A DNA stretch of 19,157 nucleotides, from contig JBBHKE010001185.1 of the NCBI GenBank assembly GCA_037447655.1, positions 1-19,157 of the forward strand. The letters are read 5' to 3'. The position numbers were made by a program, and so were the translations under genes. The notes beneath the pieces are model-generated. The model did no database searches and was not told the DNA's origin. It saw nothing but the letters and a program-made list of their open reading frames with translations. The stretch's first letter is position 1; each line of letters begins with the position of its first letter. This DNA is from Zygnema cylindricum. Taxonomy: Eukaryota; Streptophyta; Zygnematophyceae; Zygnematales; Zygnemataceae. Shown piece by piece: positions 9,419 through 16,300 of the stretch.

Positions 9419-9967
9419 CTACACCGCCAATCGTTATTAGCGTGTAAGTTTTTTTAGCGTATAAAAATAATTACCGTGGTGTACGCTATTTAAGAATTTG
9501 CAAATTTTGGAAAAAATCATACATTCTAATTGTTTGGTTATGGTAATTTGGATCTTTGAAAAAAAAAATGTCGGTCGCAAGCATGCTTACACTAATATAG
9601 GTCTCCGTACAAAATCTAACAAATCGTACACAAATCGTACATTCACACGGTGGAAACGCGGCTGCCGGACGAATATGTGCAAACGATATTTTTTACGATC
9701 TGGTTTTTTTCCTTGTTAGAACGCACATTCTCATGCGTCCGCGGTTACTAAAACTAATTTATTGTAGTTTTTAACTTAAATAGGTACATTTATGTACGGT
9801 CTGACACTGACCATACACCACTCTATTTAAGAGGAAACGTACTGAAAATAACCTTAAATAGAATAAAGAAAAAAAAATAGAATGAACTACCCTAATGGAG
9901 AATAAAAAAAAAAAAAAAAGCGGGACGGAATTAGCGTACACAACGCTAATAAAGATTGGCGGTGTAG
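9419..9967. mobile_element. 549-bp element with terminal inverted repeats (MITE-like)
   Basis: The left end CTACACCGCCAATCGTTATT plus AGCGT (9419-9443) and the right end (9943-9967), read on the minus strand, differ at one of 25 positions. Similarity continues weakly a few bases further in. The interior has no transposase and is rich in CGTAC words. Size, AT content and lack of coding capacity fit a non-autonomous DNA transposon. The flanks (ATTGTGAA on the left, CGTACGAA on the right) show no clear target-site duplication, so the superfamily is unknown. Related single ends are at 830-854 and 10219-10242. Confidence 0.68.
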
Positions 9968-11293
9968 CGTACGAAATGTGTCAATCCGTACTAAAGCTTG
10001 TTATTATTTTGTACAGACGTACAAAATAAGTGTCAGATCATGGCGTCGAAAGTGGAATTTGAGTGCGTCTCACGGAAAATCGTACGCCGATTTGTTTCTA
10101 AGGCATAAAGACGAGGGAAAATTGCGAGAACCTGTTCTCACATGTTCAAGCGTCGAATATGTGAACACAGACTACAGCGGGCTACCCTAAATACATGGGA
10201 CTGTGTATCGGTCTCTTAACTCTAATAGCGATTCACGGTGACTTTAAACATTTAAAAAAATAACTCCGTACATTTTATCCTTACATATTTTTTATACACG
10301 AAAAGTATACGAATTTTACGAAAAGTTAAAAAACTAAAAAAATAACGCATTTTCGTAATTAAATCAAAATCCGTACGAATGAAACCTCTCTGATTATGAA
10401 CGACCTGAGTGACCAAGACAATCCTGGCCCGTCCGATTGATATTTTGCCGTGCGTCACAAATCTGATTACTAACGGTGAAACTGCGACCTGTACCAAAAA
10501 TTATTAACAAGTCACCTAACGCTCAGAGACGACCCTGGCCGTGCGATCGACATATTACCGTCACAAATTCGATTAGATTGCGACACAATTCGCAAAAACG
10601 GATTTCTTGTCAAGTTGACGATCTTCATAAAAAAAATGGCACACGTGCAAGAATGCCAATGTTTGGTAACCAAAATTGGCACACCGCCGATTTTTGCTAT
10701 CAATTGATTATTTTCTTTGCAACATTTCTATTTTTTAAACGTCAAAAAATCTCGATTTATCATTTTTCGTGGTTGTTTTAATTCAATCTAAAACTGATAC
10801 TAAATCTAAAGTATTAAAGTAACTTGGGACTAAAATTTCCCCTTGAATCATGGTCCCTCGTGTTTCGGACGGCCTCTCGTGTTTCGTACCTCTTGTTTCG
10901 CTTCCCTTTCAAGCATTGTTTCCATTCTTTTTGGGAACGGCTGTCCTATTCCTCCCCGTAATTCTGCAGGTACAATAGGTTTCTCCACACTCATCACGGA
11001 AATAATTACACGTGTTCAAGGATTAACTTAAAGGTTGTCACTCTATCTAAGTTTCTCGGAGCGCTTCCCTTTGACTCGCCACGTGCTCAATTTCAATCTT
11101 GTGGCTTGGTTCCAAAGCGTTGCTACTTGCTATACCTATTTTTTCCAGTTTGTTTTTTTAGGCTTGCTTACCACACTATAACCCTTAGGTTTGAGCTTAG
11201 CCTCCCTCATCTGGCTTTACTCGACTCTCTCGTTTTCTCGTGCCAACGTGTTCTTGAGTCCAACGATGTCCATTTTCTTCCATAAGGGGAAAG
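9968..11293. other. Intergenic region with transposon-end motif and diverged direct repeat
   Basis: No gene is recognised. The CGTAC-rich character continues to about 10380. A right-end-like motif ACTCTAATAGCGATTCACGG plus TGAC lies at 10219-10242 and matches the 9419 terminal repeat at 17 of 21 comparable positions. After 10576 the DNA is ordinary and AT-rich up to the retroelement fragment. Confidence 0.5.
10418..10575 (+). repeat. Diverged direct repeat, about 50-bp unit
   Basis: Copy one (10418-10468) and copy two (10529-10575) share the order ACAATCCTGGCC / ACGACCCTGGCC, GATTGATATT / GATCGACATATT, and CGTCACAAAT-, then GATTA. A short deletion separates them. Their start-to-start distance is 111 bp. 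Origin unknown. Confidence 0.6.
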
Positions 11294-11791
11294 TTGATTC
11301 AAGGATACGACATTGTACGCGACAATATTACAACTTCCGCTTTCGAGGGGGGCGATTCTGTTCGACTTGAGGTTTTTAATAGAGCCCAGGTCTTAAACGG
11401 TCAACAACATTTAGGATTTATTGAAAAAAACGATGGATATTCCGATGCATATAAATATTTGCCAATCTTGCCGAATATTCTGTATGCCCGTCGCGACGCT
11501 ATGGATGGCTTCATTCCGATGGCGGTCGAGATATTTGGTTGTTTGGGTGTGGCTTTGGACGAGTTTTTCCGTACTTGTGGTCGGCGCTCGTTCGAGAGGT
11601 GAGGACCTGGGAGCCCTCCTGTTTCAGTCTTTACTTCTTTTTATCGTCAACGTTTTTCCGTGGCCCTACAACGGGTGTTGGCTTCTATATTACTTCAATC
11701 GTCTATTGCCGTTATGGATCGACGACGTGTTTCGGAACTTCCTCCTCGTGCTCCTCCGGGATTCGGGGACTTACGTGGTTGCTTTCCGTAG
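11294..11791 (+). pseudogene. Broken retroelement-like coding fragment, copy 2
   Basis: The frame reads GFIPMAVEIFGCLGVALDEF then FRTCGRRSFER, hits TGA at 11600-11602, and continues in the same frame through RQRFSVALQRVLASILLQSS, SIAVMDRRRV and SELPPRAPPGFGDL to a TAG at 11789-11791. The two conserved blocks match copy 1 on the other strand at 9199-9412, in the same order. This supports one ancestral protein broken by a stop here and by a frameshift there. The part before about 11480 is less clear and the true start is unknown. The motifs resemble C-terminal ends of plant retroelement proteins; class uncertain. Confidence 0.62.
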
Positions 11792-11951
11792 ATTTTTAGT
11801 TATGTTGGGGGTTTTTTGCTACGTGTTACTTTTTTCCTTTGATGTTTTGTTTGTTAGGTTATGCTTTTTTGGATGTTTTCGACTTCCCTGCCATTCTTTC
11901 GTATTTTCGTTGTTTTTGCCTTGATTTTCCTTTTTGTTTATTCCCTCGTTA

Positions 11952-12350
11952 TGTGGTTTTTCAGTTTTAGCAATGTTGCTTCTTTTTGTTCCTATGGACT
12001 CAAATGGTTTACCATCGCGCTTTTTTATAAAGTCGGCCCCCTTTTTTTGTTTTAGGATGAAGGGTAATTTACATTGAACTTTGTTAATACTTTACATGTA
12101 ATACCTTTTGGGAGTCCACGGTAAGATGGAACTTCATCTATTAGTACTAGGAAATAGGGTGACATTTTCTAGTCACTTGAAGTCACACTAGTTTTCCAAC
12201 AAGATTCATAATTCCTTGTTTACTATGCTTTCTCTTGCCATTTTTCTGTGCTCACGTTGCTTTCTTTGTTTTATATTGCCCTGCTTGTAGTTTTTCAGTT
12301 TTGGACATGCCACCCCTTTACTCAGATGGCTTACCATCGTGCTTTTTTAT
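11952..12350 (+). repeat. Two diverged copies of a 65-76-bp segment
   Basis: TGTGGTTTTTCAGTTTTAG at 11952 recurs as TGTAGTTTTTCAGTTTTGG at 12286, and ACTCAAATGGTTTACCATCG followed by CGCTTTTTTAT (ending 12027) recurs as ACTCAGATGGCTTACCATCG followed by TGCTTTTTTAT (ending 12350). The copies are 334 bp apart. No function is apparent. Confidence 0.65.
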
Positions 12351-13375
12351 TCAATCTGTTATAATTAGTGATGTTATTTTTGATATGGAATGGGCCAAAA
12401 TCTGCATTCAGTATATTGCTGCCAATGAGCTGAAACTCAAGAGTGAGAAGGAAAACAAAGAACACCATGTCACGTCAATTCTGTTTTTCAAGTTATCCAA
12501 AACTATCGTCCTATTTTTCAACTTACTGTTGCTTTAACTATTGTAATGCTTCAGAATAATACACTATTTTTTGTGACATTCAAATAATACCTCCCAAGTG
12601 ACTCTTGAAAAGCAAACATTTGTGTTTTATTTAAAAAAACAAAAACTGGCAACCAATGAAATTCCCTTCGAAAGTTTTCTTATTGCCATCAGGTTTCGGA
12701 TCGAGGCACAACATAAAAATGATGATATCGACCCTCCACTACCAAACAAAACCAACACAACAACAACAAATGATTAGTTCACCAATAAAGCCAAAGAATC
12801 TAGTTCATGTCAACGTTTCTAATAATACTTATCGGATAGTACACCAACACTAATAGTGTTTGTGACGTCATTTTGATAAAGTTTGGAAATGAGAAGATGG
12901 TCACTGATGCAGAAATTTTTACTGTCAAAATAACAATCGAGACTCCAACAATTTTCCAAAACACAAGAGACATCGGTATTAATAACAATATAAAAAACAT
13001 CAGGACCAATATTGATTCCCAATGATAGACCGAATTGAAACAAATTCGACATATATACAGTTTTCTGTAAGCGTAAAATTATAAAACATAATAATATCCA
13101 AATAGAGCAAAATGAAAAAACGAAGGTAATAACTAATAACCAATAATAAATAACCCCCAACCCCACAAAAACCTATATTTCAACAAATTCAACTTCTACC
13201 CCAATATAAACACTACAACTCGAATGCTAAAATTTATCATTCTAACAACTTACTACTGTAAAAACAAAAGTTTAAAAAACAAACTAATAACAACAACAAT
13301 AATAAACAACAAAAATGAACATCAACCGATTTCCTTCCTTCCATTTAATTATTTCACAAAAAGACAAAACATCCT
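12351..13375. other. Intergenic AT-rich stretch downstream of the PPR gene
   Basis: No gene is recognised. Open frames on either strand are short, AT-biased and lack motifs. The part next to 13375 is presumably the 3' untranslated region of the minus-strand PPR gene, but no canonical AATAAA is close to the stop on that strand. Confidence 0.45.
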
Positions 13376-16300
13376 TTAATCCGTTCCGTAAATCGACTTC
13401 ATTTCCTCAAAAAGTGTTGTGGCTTCTTCCAAAAAACCATTATTTTGTCGCAATTGTATTAAAACAAAGTACATATCCTTTGTGGGAATTTCTCCCCTTT
13501 GTTTTATTTCGTCGAATATAGATTCCGAATCTTTCAAACGACCGAGACGACCGTAAACTTTCATAGCTTTGCAATGTACTTCTTCATGTATGACAAAACC
13601 TGAAAAAGGAGAGGGAGAGGGAGAGGAAGAGGGAGGGAGAGGGAGAGGGAAGAGGGGGAGGGAGAAGAGAGAAAGAGGAAGAGGGAGAGGGAGGGGAGGG
13701 GGAAGAGGGCGAGGGAGAGGGAGAGGGAGCAGGAGAGGGAGAGAAAGAAGAACGGGGTCACATTTCTTCATAAATGACACAAATGAAGAAAAAAATGGGA
13801 GTAAGAGATGACATTATGACAGAGAGAGGGAGGAAAAAGTTGGGGGGAGACGAAAAGGAGGGGAGAGGGATGGAAGGAAGGAGACAAGGAGAGGTATGAA
13901 AAGAAGAGGGGGAAAAAACGGAGAGGGGAGGGCAGAGAAAGAGAGGGAGGGAGAAGATTCCTACAGTGCTCATTTTTTGCACTTTTTTTATTATTCATTA
14001 TCTCAACACCCTCCTACTCCCTTCATACTCCTCCTCCTACCCCCTTCCATAAGCTCTTACCCCCTTTTCCTAACCCTCTCATCTCCTATTTTTCTGCCTT
14101 TCTTACCTCTCCTTCTCCACTCCTACACTCTACTTTCCTCCCCTCTCCTCTCCTCTCCTCTCCTCTCCTCTCCTCTCCTCTTCTCTCCTCTCCTCTCCTC
14201 TCCTCTCCTCTTCTCTCCTCTCTCCCTTACTTTCCTCTCCTCTCCTCTCCTCTCCCTCCTCCCCTCTCCTCTCCTCTCCTCTCCTCTCCTCTCCTCTCCT
14301 CTCCTCTCCTCTCCCCTCTCCTCTCCTCTCCTCTCCCCTCCCCTCCCCTCCCCTCCCCTCCCTCCCCTCCCCTCCCCTCCCCTCCCCTCCCCTCCCCTCC
14401 CCTCCCCTCCCCTCCCCTCCCCTCCCCTCCCCTCCCCTCCCCTCCCCTCCCCTCCCCTCCCCTCCCTCCCCCCTCCCCTCCCCTCCCCTCCCCTCCCCTC
14501 CCCTCCCCTCCCCTCCCCTCCCCTCCCCTCCCCTCCCCTCCCCTCCCCTCCCCTCCCCCTCCCCTCCCCTCCCCTCCCCTCCCCTCCCCTCCCCTCCCCT
14601 CCCCTCCCCTCCCCTCCCCTCCCCTCCCCCCTCCCCTCCCCTCCCCTCCCCTCCCCTCCCCTCCCCTCTCCTCCCCTCTCCTCTCCTCTTCTCTCCTCTC
14701 TCCCTTTCTTTCCTCCTCCGTTTCTCATACAGTCTCCCTCTCCTCTCCTCTCCTTTCCTTCCTCTCCTCTGCCTTTCTTACCTTTCCTTCTCCAGTGCTA
14801 ATATAGCTTCTATCGCCTCCTCTCTCTCCCCCTCCTCCCCCCATTTCCCAACCCTTCCATCCCCCCTCTCCCTCTCTCTCCTTCCTTACCTCTCCTTCTC
14901 CCACTCCTCATAGAGCTCTATCGCCTCCTCCCTCTCCCCCTCCATCAGATGGGCACTCATTAGTCTTGCTTGGAGCCTCCTCCCCGGAAGAATTCCTCTC
15001 TCTCTCATCCCCTCCCTCACTTTTAACGCCTCTCTCCCTTTCTGTCCCTTCACAAAGCTTTCGGCCATGGCTTCGTACGTTTCGTCTTTTTTCCAAAAGT
15101 CCAAAATTATGCGCCTTCCAAAAAATTTTGGCAGCTTCTTCCACTTGTCCCTGTCTGCCATTTTTTATTTTTATTTTTTGGTATTAATTTTTATTTATGT
15201 TTTTTTTTTTTTTTTTTTTCCCAGCAAGAAAATGAGCGTGAGAGAAAATGGGGAGGTGGAAGGGGGAGAGACGAGGGGAGGAGGGAGGAGGGGAAGGGGA
15301 GGGAGGAGGGGGGAGGGGAGGGATAAGGGATTGAGAAAAATAAGGAAAGAAGCGGTAGGGTAGGGGAGGGAGGGGGGAGGGAGGAGGGGGAGTGAAAAAG
15401 GAAATTAAATAATAAAAAAAAGAAACAAAGGAACAAAAAAAAGAAAGAAGTACCGAAATTAGTGTGAATGGAAATTTTTTGTTTCCAGTATACTTTGGAC
15501 CCATTAAAAAAAAAAGATTTTCCGAAATTTTGAATTTACATGAATTTTGTAATCCACAAAAATATTTTGTATAGGGAAATTGATTTTAAATTTAAATTTT
15601 ATGAACTGTCAAACGCGTTTTTGATTTTTTGATCCACACTAATTTAGAGCTACAGTAGATTATTCTTATAATTATTTCATATTTAAAATATTCACTTTTT
15701 TTTTTTCCTTGGTTCTTTTTAAAATTTATTGTTGACTGTTTTGTTCGTTTCTCTGGAAAACTTATTTATTTAAGAGGATTAAAACGAAAAAAAAAAAAAC
15801 GTAAACATTCACAAAGTTTACTACTTTATTTTGGTGCCCACTCCCCCCTCCCCTCCCACCCTCCCTCCTCCCCCCTCCCCTTTCCCTCCTCCTCCTCCCC
15901 CTCCCCCTCCCTTCCCTCTCCCCCGCCCTTTCCCACCAGACCCAACTCCATACCGTACCTTACAAAGTACTTGTACCGTTTCGTCTTTTGTGAAAGTTTC
16001 CGATTCTTTCAATTCCATTTGCCTCCGTTTAACGAGTCCCGTTAAACCGCCCGTTCTATGTACCTCTATTATGGCACAGTAGAGGATGGGATCGACCTAT
16101 CTCCACAACCCCCCCCCCCCCTCCCCACCCTCCCCTCCCTCTCCTTCCCTCTCAATTATGGTGCAGTAGAGGATGGGATCCACCTACCTCCACCCCCCTC
16201 CAACTTCCCCTCCCTCTCCTTCCCTCTCAATTATGGCACGGAATAGAATGGGATCCCATAGACTCTCCCTCTCCCCCCCTACCTCTCCCCCCCCTCTCCC

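Noticed and set aside
7745-10242. A 2.5-kb element bounded by the 13-base inverted repeat GTCACCGTGAATC
   Set aside because: About this many exact 13-base inverted matches are expected by chance in a window of this size; only a TTT-type flank is shared, and no transposase lies inside. The right end does resemble the 9419 family, so it is noted but not called.
13896-14801. Open frames of 200-300 codons through the C/T satellite, Ser-Pro-Leu-rich on plus and Gly-Glu-Arg-rich on minus
   Set aside because: Any frame through a pentanucleotide satellite without stop words stays open; no start context, domain or codon signal supports a protein.
15151-15958. An exon-border copy in this PPR intron (ACAAAGT near 15812 against 15962)
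   Set aside because: Only a seven-base core plus scattered T matches in AT-rich DNA; not convincing.
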